Shown here one piece after another: positions 23,501-35,100 of a stretch of 64,000 nucleotides of DNA. The notes under the pieces are model-generated. The model was not told where the DNA came from and made no database searches. It saw nothing but the letters and a program-made list of their open reading frames with translations. Source of the stretch: Agaricus subrufescens (lineage: Eukaryota; Basidiomycota; Agaricomycetes; Agaricales; Agaricaceae); assembly GCA_029945375.1 (NCBI GenBank), contig JAQOTE010000014.1:1-64000 (forward strand), given 5' to 3'. Position 1 is the first letter of the stretch. The number at the start of each line of letters is the position of its first letter. The position numbers and the translations under genes were made by a program.

Positions 23501-23690
23501 GTTTGAGATGAAGGATATTGAAGTGAAGGGAACTTCGTTGTACAGGACCCGATGCGTGCCTGTCCTGGGAAGAATTTGGCAAAGACAAGGTTAACCAGGA
23601 TATGCGTACCATGGAGCTAGATGAGGGTCTGAACAGGAGGCAAATTGAGATTGGCATCGCCGTCGATAGCTTAGTGTAATTCATGTTTGA
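23501..23690 (+). other. Coding-like scrap after SLD5
   Basis: A frame containing RACLSWEEFGKDKVNQDMRT runs to a TAG/TAA cluster near 23680. It is not part of SLD5 as far as I can tell and is unassigned. It marks the right end of the GC-rich block. Confidence 0.3.
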
Positions 23691-24197
23691 AATTATGGCT
23701 GCTGTGGTATGTTCCCTCTCTGATTGTTGAAATCAATATTCTAATCGAGTCAGGTAGAACGAAACTTCTATTGTAACGCTGAACACATGCTATGGGATAC
23801 ATTCAAATGGGTACGTTGCCGTCAACTTGATACACTAGTACTAAGCATAATGCCAAGTCTGCATAGCCCACGCTTCTCATTGCCACCGATTTTATAGTCA
23901 TCTTAGGTCATTCTTTGATGGCGCTGTGAATTTCTCCAATCCCCTACATCTGTCTGGCCTAAGACTGTTCCCTGTGGTCCCAGTAAGACGGTGCAGTGGG
24001 CGCTTTGGATGATCCTCGTGTTTTATAGTCAAAATGTGAGATTATGCTTCGGCACAATATGTGGGGGTGTGTTATTGACGTATGTTTACTAGTCAAATTT
24101 GTTTGGCGTAGCTGTGCTGGGCTCTCGTAAAAGGTCACAAGGTGTTCAATTATTCGCCACGTCTTCTCCGCTCCAACTCGTTTCATCAATAGCCCAC
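23691..24197. other. No gene seen; upstream region of the RS-rich gene
   Basis: About 500 bp of AT-rich DNA leading up to the ATG at 24198. It presumably holds the promoter, but I see no certain motif. Confidence 0.4.
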
Positions 24198-27144
24198 ATG
24201 GAAGGAAAGGGTAATGTGCCAGAGTCTAACAATAGCACTCCACGTCCAGGATTGCAAACCCGCTCCAGCAACAAGACCAAACGTGTCGGCCTTGTTGATG
24301 CTCCTAAGAAGCGAAGGACCCCTGTCCAGAAAAAAGCAGACGAAAAAAAGGCTCGAATGGACAAGATAGCGGTCAAGAAGTATACCGAGGAGACTATACG
24401 CAAGATCAAGGCAGAGGCCCGGAGGAGGGCAGAAGAACAGGAGCATCACATCACTCCTCCACCAAAGCTTATTCGAAACAAGGTTAAGCAGCTCTGTCAT
24501 AATGTATATACCATTGAGCTAAGTCCTTTAAAGCAGGTTTTGAATCATGATAACAAAGTCTGGCCTGAAGAAGACCAGGATTCAGAGGATTATGAAGGAT
24601 CCGAACTGCCTTCTCCCCTCGATAGAACTATTCAGCAAAAAAGCAAAGGGCTAAGGAGCATCCAAGAAGTGATAGAAACTGTCAGGTCAGCTGATGAAAA
24701 TGACAAGGAAGATGGTGATCGGGATGAGAATGGTGATCGAGACGGTGATCGAGATGGTGATCGAGATGATGATGTGGAAGTAAGTGAACAATCAATTAGA
24801 ATAGGCTTGACTAAAAAGGTGTTTTTTCTAGCATCAATCGGCAATTGGGAACAATAAGCCTGAATCGTCAAGGGGAAAAAGTTCAAAAAATTGCCATGTA
24901 AGTCATAGATATCTGGTTCAGTATTTCATCTATACTGAGCTCCATATCCAAGCCTGACAGTGGAGAAGATTTCGAATTTGAAGTAGTGGATAATAAAGTA
25001 TATTCAGATGATACTGATGGTGAGCATGCCCCGGTTCGGGAACGGACCCAGGTTCGAGAGCGTGCCCTGGTTGCCCAGGTTCAAGAGCGTGCCCAGGTTC
25101 AAGAGCACGCCCAGGTTCAAGAGCGCACCCAGGTTCAAGAACGCAATAGGATAAAGAAGGTCCAGCCAAAGTATAAGCAGCCGAAATGGCAGAATTTGCC
25201 ATCAGAACTGTCATCAGACAGTTCTGATGAGGGTCGTCACCACCGGTTTGTTCCTCTTAACCACCATGACCTCGTTTCTGACCAACTTCCTCTCCACTCT
25301 TGATCCCCAAACTCTTCTCCACTTTGCATTTCATGCTGCTCTCATTAGGACCAAGGGAAAATCAGGTGCTGACCGGTATCCACGTACTAGGGCCAGGGAC
25401 GCTGTAACCGGTCACAAGTCAAGGCGCCCGAACACCAGCAGAGCAACACCAAAGTATAGGCAGACAGAGACCGATGATGAGCTCCAGGATGGTGGAATAT
25501 CTGAGTGTGATGAGCTTAATGGGTGGGAACGAGATGAGGCCCGCAACAGCCCGATGAAGAATGGGCGGCAAGCTCATAGCGAGGTTCGTTTTAACCTCTG
25601 ACACCATTCATTTTGATTCATTCCTCCATACAAGAACATTGTTGCAGTGAAAGAGACTCAAAGAAAGTCAAAGGGACAATCTTCTGACGATCATTGATTC
25701 AAGACAGAAGACCTCCCTTCTATTATTGTGCAGCTATGGAAGACGAAATGGCTCCCTCAGTTGTACGCCTGGTATGGTACAGAGCAGAACCCTTGGAAGG
25801 TAGAACCAGCCAACCTTGTGCGCTGCCTCAATGCAATTGCGGACCAGTATGCGACCTTGGAGTGTAAGCTTCCTGAGGAGATCCCAAAGGCTATGGAAAT
25901 GCCATTATATCAAGTGGTGCGTATGTCCTTGATTGTAAGAGCACCTAATACATTTGTTTCAGGCTACTTATCGGCTAGCCGATGGATGGCGAACTATTTT
26001 TGGTTCCGCTGCTATCTGGGCACTTATCAACTACTTCGAAGATAACTTAGAACAATTCGGTGAATCAGACTCTAAGCGTCAAGGTTACGCTCAATATCTC
26101 CTGAAGGATCTCCGTTTCATTTATGGACTCACAGATAGTTCTGACCCCAAAGTAAGTGACGTTTATTCATAGCATTACTAGCTAACTGTCTTATAGAAGT
26201 GGATTGGAAGATTCCGTGGTCAACTTGTGTCCGCTACGTTAGCCAGCCATATAGAGAAGATCAGTGGTTCAGCTTACTTAAGAAGATTTCCCTTCAAAGA
26301 GGATTTCCGCCTTCCAACTGCTGCAATTGCAATGGCTGCTGCTTCGGTAAGATTTTGTCATCATCTCTCTCTAAATCTAATATGCTACTAGAGTGAACGC
26401 GCTCTCAAACTCTTCGCTGATGGTGTTATCACTGTCAAATCTATCCGTGATGCTCAGCACCGCAAGTCAAAGGTTATTACCTTTCGCTTTGAGAAGGGAA
26501 GGAAGGGCATAGAAACAGCATCGTATGCTTCTTTTAACAAGATATCATGGGGGAAAGCCACCGCATCTTATGCTGCTTCAGCAAGTACGCTTACCCTTGA
26601 ACAATTTAACAAAGTGTTCCAGGATGCTATCAGCTACTCTAGCCGGAAGGAGAATCAAAATGGTGACCCAGATATTGACTACTTTGAGAATCCTGACGCT
26701 CTCCAAGATGATCCCCGTGCTATGCTGACAGAGGATAATGATGGAACTAACACAGTTGCTGTTACTCCGGCTCGTACATGGTCTGCTATCCCCTCTGCAG
26801 TTCTGAATTTGAAGGACATACCTGCTGCATCAACCAGTAACCATGGCCGTTCCCATTCCCGCTCACCTCTTCGCAACCAGTCATCCTCTTATCACAAGCA
26901 TGGTCGTTCTCTATCTCCTGAACGCTCTCGCTCTCGCTCTCCACACCAACGTAAACGTCGTACCCATAACACGTCTAACCAAAGTAATAACAAGCGTGGC
27001 CGATCTCCCTCTCCCCGTCGTAAACGTCGCCCCTCTCCTTCCCATCAAGGCCACCGTAATCGCTCTTCTTCACCTCCTTATCGGAGGCGGCGTGTGGCAG
27101 ATGAGCCTGCCCATCATCAAAGGTCTTCCAAGCGTCGTACTTAA
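24198..27144 (+). CDS. RS-rich element-associated protein, eight exons, intact
   Basis: Exons 24198-24779, 24832-24897, 24953-25245, 25349-25583, 25734-25916, 25963-26151, 26197-26346 and 26392-27144 join in phase through GT-AG introns and give 816 residues. The N-terminus is Lys/Arg-rich and helical. An acidic DGDRD repeat lies near residues 178-193 and a RERxQVQE-type repeat near 235-270. A conserved all-helical region (about 393-620) carries LWKTKWLPQLYAWYGTEQNP, RTIFGSAAIWALINYFEDNL and AAIAMAAASSERALKLFADG. The C-terminus (about 717-816) is Arg/Ser-rich (RSRSRSPHQRKRR). Similar proteins recur in basidiomycete repeats, but I know no function. The charge and position suggest a nucleic-acid-binding partner of the transposase. 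The 150-bp fourth intron could hide a further small exon. Confidence 0.72.
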
Positions 27145-27329
27145 TCTTGAAATAGTAAGTTGTTTCGGTTGTGTGCTACTTGTTTGTTGACCCTGTCCTA
27201 CCAGGCACACATCTTATAGTCTTTCTAGTATTGTTTTACCCCCACTCATTCTATCATCACGCCCACTAGCTACTGTAATTTCCGATATCTAGTATCTGGC
27301 CAGACTGAACTATTTTAATACAGCTTTTG

Positions 27330-28728
27330 AATTTATGCTTGGCACATAGTTGATGAATCTTGACATATACTTCAAGCTTATTGATAATTCCTTGAAGAAT
27401 ATTGACGTATAGTGAAAGTGTCCTGGTGTATACTTGAGAAATCTTAATTCGTACTTCACTAGTTTTTAATTTATACTTGAAGGATCTTGGTTTATGCTTT
27501 AACTGTGGTAACCTATACTTGAAGAATCTTAACTTACACTTTAATTTATACTTGAGAATCTTAACTTGGACTTCACCAGTCTTTAACTTGTACTTGAAAG
27601 ATCTTGGCTTACACTTTACCCATGGTAACTTATACTTGAAGAATCTTAACTTATATTTTAAACATCCTAACTTTTACTTGAGAAATCTTAACTTGTACTT
27701 TAGCAATATTTAGCTTCTACTTGAGGAATCTTGACTTATACTTTACCAGTCTTTAACTTATACTTGAGGCATCCAAATTTATACTTCACCAGTCTTTCAC
27801 TTATACTTGAGGAATCTTAACTTATACTTTACTAGTCTTTAACTCATACTTGGAGAATCTTAACTTGTACTTTACCAATCTTTAACTTATACTTGAAGAA
27901 CCTTGACTCATGCTCTACCAGTCTTTAACTTATACTTGAGTAATCTCAACTTGTACCTTACTGATTCTTAACTTATACTTGAAAAACCTTGACCTATGCT
28001 CTACCAGTGGTAACATCTTAACTTATACTTTAATAGTCATAACTTATACTTGAGAAATCTTGACTTATGCTTTACCAGCAGTAACTTATACTTGATGAAT
28101 TTTCATCTATACTTTACCAATCTTAACTTATGCTTCAATAATCTTGATATAGACTTGAAGGATCTTAATGTATAATTTAAGAGCCTTGAGGTATATCTTC
28201 AATTACACATGATAAGTCTTGATTTCTACTTGATAAGTATTTTCAAATAAGAGTGAGTGAGATGAAAGTCTAGTCTATACTTTGTACACCTTGGTAACTA
28301 CTTGGTGGGTTTTGAGTTCATTTTTGTTGAATTTCAGAGTATTTGTAAACTTTGGGCTTATACTTAATGAGTTTTAGGGTATATTTGATAAGTGTTGAGC
28401 TATGTGTTGTGGACCTTGATAGGCACTTGAATTTGTATTTGTATTTAATGAAGTTTCACAACTGCTTGACAGATCACAATTGACACTTGATTTTGAATTG
28501 GTAAAAAATTGGTTATATTGTTGAATGAGTTTTGTTGACTATTGATATAACTTGAGAATTTATGTAGAAAAAAATTGACAGCTACTTACAATGAAACTTG
28601 AAGATGCTTGAAATTTTCATCTCAAGTAGCTCATCAAGATTAGACCCTGACTTGAGCATACTTGAGAAAGAGTACTACTTGAGGGCTACTTGGAGTTATT
28701 TCAAGTAGGTCTCAAGTAGTCTCAAGTG
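27330..28728 (-). repeat. Right ACTTGA-rich subterminal array (about 42-bp tandem unit)
   Basis: From about 27480 to 28100 a unit of about 42-43 bp (cttatacttgaggaatctta plus a second half with ctttaccagtcttta) repeats some 14 times. It then degenerates into scattered tacttga motifs up to 28728. It is non-coding, although short ORFs arise by chance. The motif orientation mirrors the left array. Confidence 0.78.
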
Positions 28729-28820
28729 GATTTTTTTTTTGCTGATGCTGTTGGCACCAGCTAGCTGGTGCCAATGGGTGGGCAATAGCCCATGGGGGGT
28801 GCAGTGTGGGAAACCTTGAA
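28729..28820 (+). repeat. Palindromic dispersed repeat, copy 1
   Basis: A perfect 24-bp palindrome (28751-28774; half-site ttggcaccagct) is followed by about 45 bp shared with the copy at 63711-63785: atagccc, ggggggtgcag, gtgggaaacct. It begins directly after the T-run that closes the right array. Confidence 0.8.
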
Positions 28821-29268
28821 AAGGTTTCAGTGGAGCAAAAATAGGCTGGAATTCTGTTGATTTTTTGAGCTTAGTTTGAAGTTGTTTGGTGGAGAATTGG
28901 CTGAGATATGTGAAAAACAAGGGGGGGAGATTTATTAAGTTGCCACCAGGAGCCACCAGCTAGCCACCAGGGTAGCCACCAGGAGCCACTGGATTGGTCA
29001 CCAGCTTGATTATGTAAGCAGCGGAGTTTGATAGCTCAAAAAATGCGGTGATTTTTTTTTCTTTTTTTTGGTGGTAGTTTCGTGGGGAATTATGTAATAT
29101 TGGGTGAGTTATTCGCAAAAAACTCACCCAGAGTTGACTCTTTTGGGAAATTGGGCACAAAAATAGCCACCGGTGATGAGACGGAGTCGGTGTAGATATA
29201 AAAAAATATAGATAAAATAATAAAAGGGAGTAACTTGAAATATAATTATCGAATTGCAACCAGACTTG
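28821..29268. repeat. GGTGGC/GCCACC-rich non-coding repeat
   Basis: It contains clustered gccaccag and agccacc motifs (28940-29000) and poly-T runs. No ORF. Similar motif clusters flank the LTR on its other side (30490-30540), the TIR element on both sides (31750-31997 and 37628-37960), and may be one repeat family broken by insertions. Confidence 0.5.
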
Positions 29269-30491
29269 TGTTTTACACTGAGTCTCAAATGTGGTTTGTG
29301 GGGAGATAAATCAAATTTAAGATGAAATAGGTGATTCGCGAATAGGAATATAGAAAACTTTGATGATATGGTGATTGTTGTACTGATGCTTGATAACTTG
29401 GTTGTGGTCGGCCCTCGACTCTTGATTAGACTGACTTGAGATCTTTCGTTTAAAACCTTTGTGACGAGCGGCTAAACTTGCGACGACTGTCCTCAATACA
29501 ATTGGGTCAGACAACTGTCTAGAAAGGGTAGCAAGTCCTTCCTAGCAATGCCTCGACGAACTGGATAAACCCTTGACCTGTCTTCGCACTTCGAGACAGA
29601 CTGCAAGAGAGAACCAGCTAGCACGGACACTATCTTGATTCTATTAGACCAGTGAAGGTCTTCTCACGATCAAACACAAGAACTTCTCTTGGTAAGGTAC
29701 CTGGTTAACACTTAATACACTGAGACGGAAAAACCACTCTCGATTTAATCGCACAGCATTTGGGCAGAAAATTTGGTGTCAAACTTTTTCCCTAGACTGG
29801 CCCTATATACCATACAACTCATCCGAGACACATATGTAGAATAAATTACAAATTCCTTTTTACTCCATCAGCTGCCACCTTCAAGGAACTATATCCAGCC
29901 AATCTCCACTTGTGGGCTCGCACCTACTTCGGCCGAATGATCCACGTTGGTCAATCCCTGTCTGCGATTGGGCGTCTTGACTCTACTAGCCCTGTGCCCT
30001 AGACACTAATTTGAACAACCCTCGGACCTAATATCCCCTTAGTATTCACCTTCTAGAGCAACCCTAGATATGCATAATATGCTGGTCGACCCTCGTTCAT
30101 ACTAACTTTCATATGAGGCATGTGTCTCTGCGAGAAGTCCACTTTCCCAAGGGGCCACTCTTAGGCATCTCCCCTTTTGGTAAGTAGTAAAGTCCTCGAT
30201 CATATCTCTGGTCGATACACATGCATAGCTTTCCCTAGAGAGATGATTATGATCTTGAGACAGCCTAACTCTGCCTCGAACATGGCTATATTTCTCTCTT
30301 GGGTACATGTTTCCCCTCGAGAACCATGGAACCCTTGATTCGATCGTAATATCCCTTCCTGGTTAGGTGAAGCCTTTCTGAGACCTGTGACATGTAAGAG
30401 TCCCGCCAATTGGTACTCTCGGGATCATGAAACACCCAATATATGCCTTCTTACATGTATTTTCATGCGTAAAACAGCTGGGGCCGTAACA
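29269..30491 (-). repeat. LTR of family 2 (solo or remnant)
   Basis: Read on the minus strand it begins TGTTACGGCCCCAGCTG and ends ACTCAGTGTAAAACA. It aligns with 49813-51117 along its length, for example ttcactggtctaata, cttgcagtctgtctc and gagggcagtcgtcg-type blocks. There is no internal element sequence at either side and no clear target duplication. The length of 1.2-1.3 kb is large for an LTR. The retroelement superfamily is unknown. Confidence 0.7.
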
Positions 30492-31749
30492 CCAGTGGCT
30501 TGGTGGCTTGCCACCAGGGTGGCCACAGGCTCCTACCCAGCCAACTTGCCAAGTTCGCACATTTGGCAAAATAGGGCCAAACACTGTGTCAAGAGGTGTG
30601 CTCCTAGGGAGCAGCTGGCACCAAACGTCAAATGGCCATCACCGTGATGGATTCCTGTGCAAGTCAAAGGCTTTAAGATATTATATAATTCACCTTAGCA
30701 TGATTATCAATATGTGACCATAACACAGCTTGAATAAGGCATTTAAGCTTATGAAGTGCACCATTGATGTGTTCCGCAATGTGCTTCCTTCGAGGATTGC
30801 CTAGGCCTTGTATACACGTAGCCAGGTAGTCAGACAGTTATTGTATCTCTTTGCCTATACTATGTCTTCCCCAGAAGCTTAATACATCCTACCAAGCCTT
30901 CCAAACATTAACTCACAATAATATACTCCTCTTGAAATTTATTTGCCCCTTACTCATGGAACCAGACTTGGCTAGATCAGAATATATGAGTCTGTTTTTT
31001 ATGGATATTCTGGATTTTCTTGGATGCTTAATTTATCATCTGCACTCCAAGGGGACAAACATGTCATGGATCAAGAAATATGTTGTAGATCAAAAACACA
31101 TTGTAGATCAAAAAACATGTAATAGATCAAAAAAGAACATGCCGGTATTTTTCCATCACAAATCCAAACTTTGTGTAGTGTTGACCATGGTTTTCTTTTT
31201 GTTGCAAAGTTGAGAAAACGAAGAAATGTACTACTGGGGATATTGCTCAAAGAATGCAGATATACATATGTACCTGATTTGTGGGAGTTAGTGGGAAGAT
31301 TATTCCAAGCTAATCCAGTGCTTGTTCATCATCGAAAAAAAAAAATATTTGATGGAAGATCCTTCAAGTTGCCTGCATTGGCGTCATAATGCATGCAACT
31401 AAATAAAAGTGTAAATAACATCATGCCCAGGATAAAGTACCTTGATACTTCAATCTGGTAGTAGGAAGGTTGTTTATTAAATCTATGCTGTACCAGATTT
31501 ATTATCAGATCAGTTGTCCACAGAAGAGGAAGATGGACACTTTGATGGGATGGCGCACCTGGTTGAGGGAGCTTACTGGATGGCATGACAGAGTAATTAA
31601 TTTGTTAATTAGCTCAACCTGTATATTATTAAGCAGGGTTTGTTCTATTCTTGGACTCTGTGATGACCGGATGACATTTGATGCCAGCTGTTCACTGTGT
31701 GAGCATTCTCTTAAACTTATGTAAGTTTCCCTCTTTTGGTGCAACGCAC
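30492..31749. other. No certain gene; decayed repeat DNA
   Basis: It contains a short run of tagatcaaaaa repeats (31080-31140) and ORFs of up to 120 codons with no recognisable domain. The first 50 bases continue the GCCACC motif repeat. Confidence 0.45.
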
Positions 31750-31997
31750 ATGAGCATGCTGGGTAGGAGCCTGGGGTGGCCACTGACCACCAAAAAAATA
31801 TATTACATAATATCTAGCCACTCTGAGCTTATCTAATCTTGCCACCCAGCCAATTTGAGCCACTCTGAGCCACCCAGTTATCAGTGGTCGCTGGTGGCTA
31901 GGTTTGGGTTAGGTAATCATAGGGTGGTTGCTGGTGGCCAGGTTTGGGTTAGGTAATCAGACCACAGCCACCCTGTTATTGGTGGTCTGGTGGCTAG
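31750..31997. repeat. GGTGGC-rich repeat with twin telomere-like phrases
   Basis: The phrase aggtttgggttaggtaatca occurs twice about 45 bases apart (about 31900 and 31945). The block ends at the target duplication of the TIR element. Confidence 0.55.
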
Positions 31998-32085
31998 CAG
32001 GGGACCAGCATTGGAGAAATCCAAGAATACAACTGTCGTCACCTCCTTGATGACAGGTGTCCGGAGTCCTTGTAGGGTCCCCACC
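31998..32085 (+). repeat. Left terminal inverted repeat
   Basis: It pairs with 37531-37618. All eight differences are transitions, seven of them at CG versus CA or TG. Confidence 0.9.
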
Positions 32086-32143
32086 ACTTTTGGTTAAAGC
32101 ATGTGTGAATATATTACATGAACTTATCCATCAATCAACTTAT

Positions 32144-35100
32144 CTATGCCCCTCGTTTTTGTCGTTTGGCCATTGCCTCAGTTTCTGCCACTCGCTTCCT
32201 ATTGTTCTTCACTTGGTTAACAAATTCTGTTCTTGGTAAGTTGTTAGCATTCCATTCTTTGGCAAATTTCAATCTTTCTTGTTCAGGAACTCGCATGCCC
32301 TTTTCCTCATTCGAAGAAATGAAAATGTCGACGAGGAACTTGGGTGGAATTGGTGGAAATTGGGTCACAAACCCATTAGCCCCTGGTGTAGGCTGTGGGT
32401 TATGCATCAGGATGAGATGGAAAATGGCGTTATACTTCCAGATGGTAGGTTGCTCTCCCAATACATTCGGTTGGCACATGAGGCAGTGTATGGGCACATT
32501 TGTGCATGGTGAAGCAGTCAATCCCTCTTTTGCGGCTGAATAGTGTAGTTTGTCATAGTGATAGGAGCAATTTGAAGTTACCTTCATCGTCTTTCCGTCT
32601 TTTCTGATTTTCATTATGCAGCCATCTAGCCCACACCATCCGCATGGTTCAGTACCAATCTGATAATGAAATATGAGATGATTATTTTGCTATTGTTGCT
32701 TCCACCTACCATGATACCTTCAGGAAGATCATCACGAACTTGCCTGAGGGAATACAAAATGTGCTGTCCCACATGGCAACGCATTTCCTCTAGTTTACAC
32801 TTTTTTGTGCATAACTTACACTCTATCATAGTTCCTTTCTTGAGTTTTGAAAACCTGACACCAGTTGGCACATTCTGAACTGTAAATTTCGAATTCCCTA
32901 TTCCGATAATGGCTACGAGTGAGTGAGATTACCCATAGCATATTGTCAACAACTTACCATTGGTGTTTTTATATGGTATCTTATCGGTGCCTTCTACTTG
33001 GAGTAGTTGATCAACACTACTGAACATTTCTTCAGAGGTTGAACTTATCAACAACCAACTATTATCCAAGCACTCCTGTAGCTGGCTCTCTCCTAGGCTC
33101 CAAGTAAGTTGTCTTATTTGTTCTCCTGCGTCAAGTGTGACTGATTCAACTATTTCCAGTTTCAGTGGAAACATCAATGTACCCGGAACCTTCAAGATCG
33201 TCTGACTGGTACCATATTGAATAAATTCACATGTCCAGTACCATTTGCTATCGGTTTTGATTTCACAAGATGGGGTTTGGTGGGCAATTTCCATGATTTG
33301 ACACACCACAGTAAGTTTTCAAGCAGCATCTGTCGTTTCGAGTTCAGTGGTGCTTACTTCAAATATCTGATCTGTGGCCGAGTGTGGGGATTTGAATCCA
33401 ATCACCTGTATTACTACAAGGCAGATTGTCCCTTGAGTTTGGACCAAGGTGGCAGCAATTTCTCCAGTTTTATGAAGGTGCATTCCATTGTTGTCCGCTG
33501 CCCCATTTCACTGCTCTAGCATGACACCTTGAGCACAGAGAGTTTGCACCATTGATTTTGCTCCACCCACAGTGCTCAACTTGGTTGCCACCAATGACAA
33601 TTTATGTATATACAAGTTGACCTTCGTATTTGATGAGATGAGATGTCGTATTGGTTTGAGACTGCCCTGATAGAAGAGGATTTCTTTCAGACTCGTCCAG
33701 AGCATGATCAACAAGGACTTCAAAATCCAAAGCCGGATTCAATTCTGAACTTTCCATGGTGGGAGGAGTGATAGGATTAGAGTTATTATAATGATCATCC
33801 AATTCTGGGTCAACACTGGTTCCGACATATTCACCAAATGGACGAAGGAAGTCAACTTTTGGCTCTTTGAAACATGTGTACTCATTGACTTCGCTGAGTG
33901 GACTCATTCCATAACTCTTCAATAGATCACTGGCACGATCTCTAGCTGCATTCCATACTTTTGGTAGATCAACTCGTCCCACTTGGATCTGACCCTTCCA
34001 CGATGCTGGATTGACATGATCAACACCCACGGCATCTACAAGCATGCGCTTCCTGTGTCCTTGATATAAATCAAGGTGTCACAATACTGATCTTCTCTTC
34101 TAGTTGTTGAATATTTACATTTCAATTATGGTCAAGTGTTTGGCATTGGGAGAACAGGGTTTCCAGTCGATCCAACCCCTCATGAGGGATGAAGTATGGT
34201 AAGTTTTCATCAATGATCTGCAGATTGGCGATGGTAATGATTATATTTTTCACAGTGGCTTGTGAGTCAGCGTAAAGTGGGCCAGGAAAAAACTTGGTGC
34301 AATGTTGGTGAAAGAGGGCAGCCAAAAGGTGAGCAAATGTTGCGAGATCTTCCACTTGTTCTTCAATATTCATTGTAACTTCAACAAATGGCCTCACAAA
34401 AAGATGCATAATCTCCACAATAAAAATAATGACTTGCTGACGTTGTTCTACACTTGGTTCATCTGTGATATGAACAGATCATAGATTGTAAAGCTGTTGG
34501 ATCAGCCAAACTGCTTTTGGTACATTTTGTTTATCCACGGGATCCATCAGCTGATGTGCCGAGCTCTCAGTCATGCCAGGCATTTTTGCAAGTGCACCCA
34601 TAACATCATGGCGAACAATTTGGCTATTCTTGACTTGAATCCCTTTTTGGCTTTGAAGAAGAGTTGCAAATCTCTTTATGATATGTTTTGGATCACATGT
34701 ACCGAGAGTATTGTTTGGACCAGTGAATTTGTTAAGACCTGACAGTCCAGCAAGTTTTCTGCCGAGTTGGGTGTCAGCAGAAATCTCGTCTGTCATGAAA
34801 ATTGTGAACTGTGCCATCTGGAAGGTAGAAGCACCATCACTGGCAAAGGATCATATAGGTCCATGTTTTTTTTCACCATCTGGGTGGTTTTGATAAATTT
34901 CTAGGAAGTGTCGTACCCACAGTGCAAGCTGTTGACCAGTTTCATGCTTGCAGGTAGGTGAAAGAATAAGTGGAACTGCTGAATAGTGTTCAATATTTGC
35001 AATTGTGGCAATAGCAACCACAGTAACTTCTTTTCCATGATGGACAGTAGGATTCTCGTTGAAAAGAGCACTTTCAATGTCGTTCACAATAGAAACATTT

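Larger units (their letters stand above)
11053..28728. mobile_element. Candidate 17.7-kb composite DNA transposon (Plavaka/TET-JBP)
   Basis: The outer limits are set by two CAAGT-rich arrays in opposite orientation. The leftmost bases carry two ACTTGA motifs 10 bases apart (11054 and 11064). The rightmost carry two TCAAGT motifs 10 bases apart (28712 and 28722). Inside lie a Plavaka transposase, a TET/JBP-like gene, an RS-rich protein gene and a block of truncated host genes. Subterminal repeats of one short motif in inverted orientation are typical of transposase-binding regions of CACTA-like elements. I found no clear target duplication, so the exact ends are inferred. Confidence 0.5.

Noticed and set aside
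27477..27713. ORF with LKNLNLYF-type repeats as a Leu-rich repeat protein
   Set aside because: It is produced by the 42-bp tandem unit (a multiple of three) and the array is non-coding on both sides.
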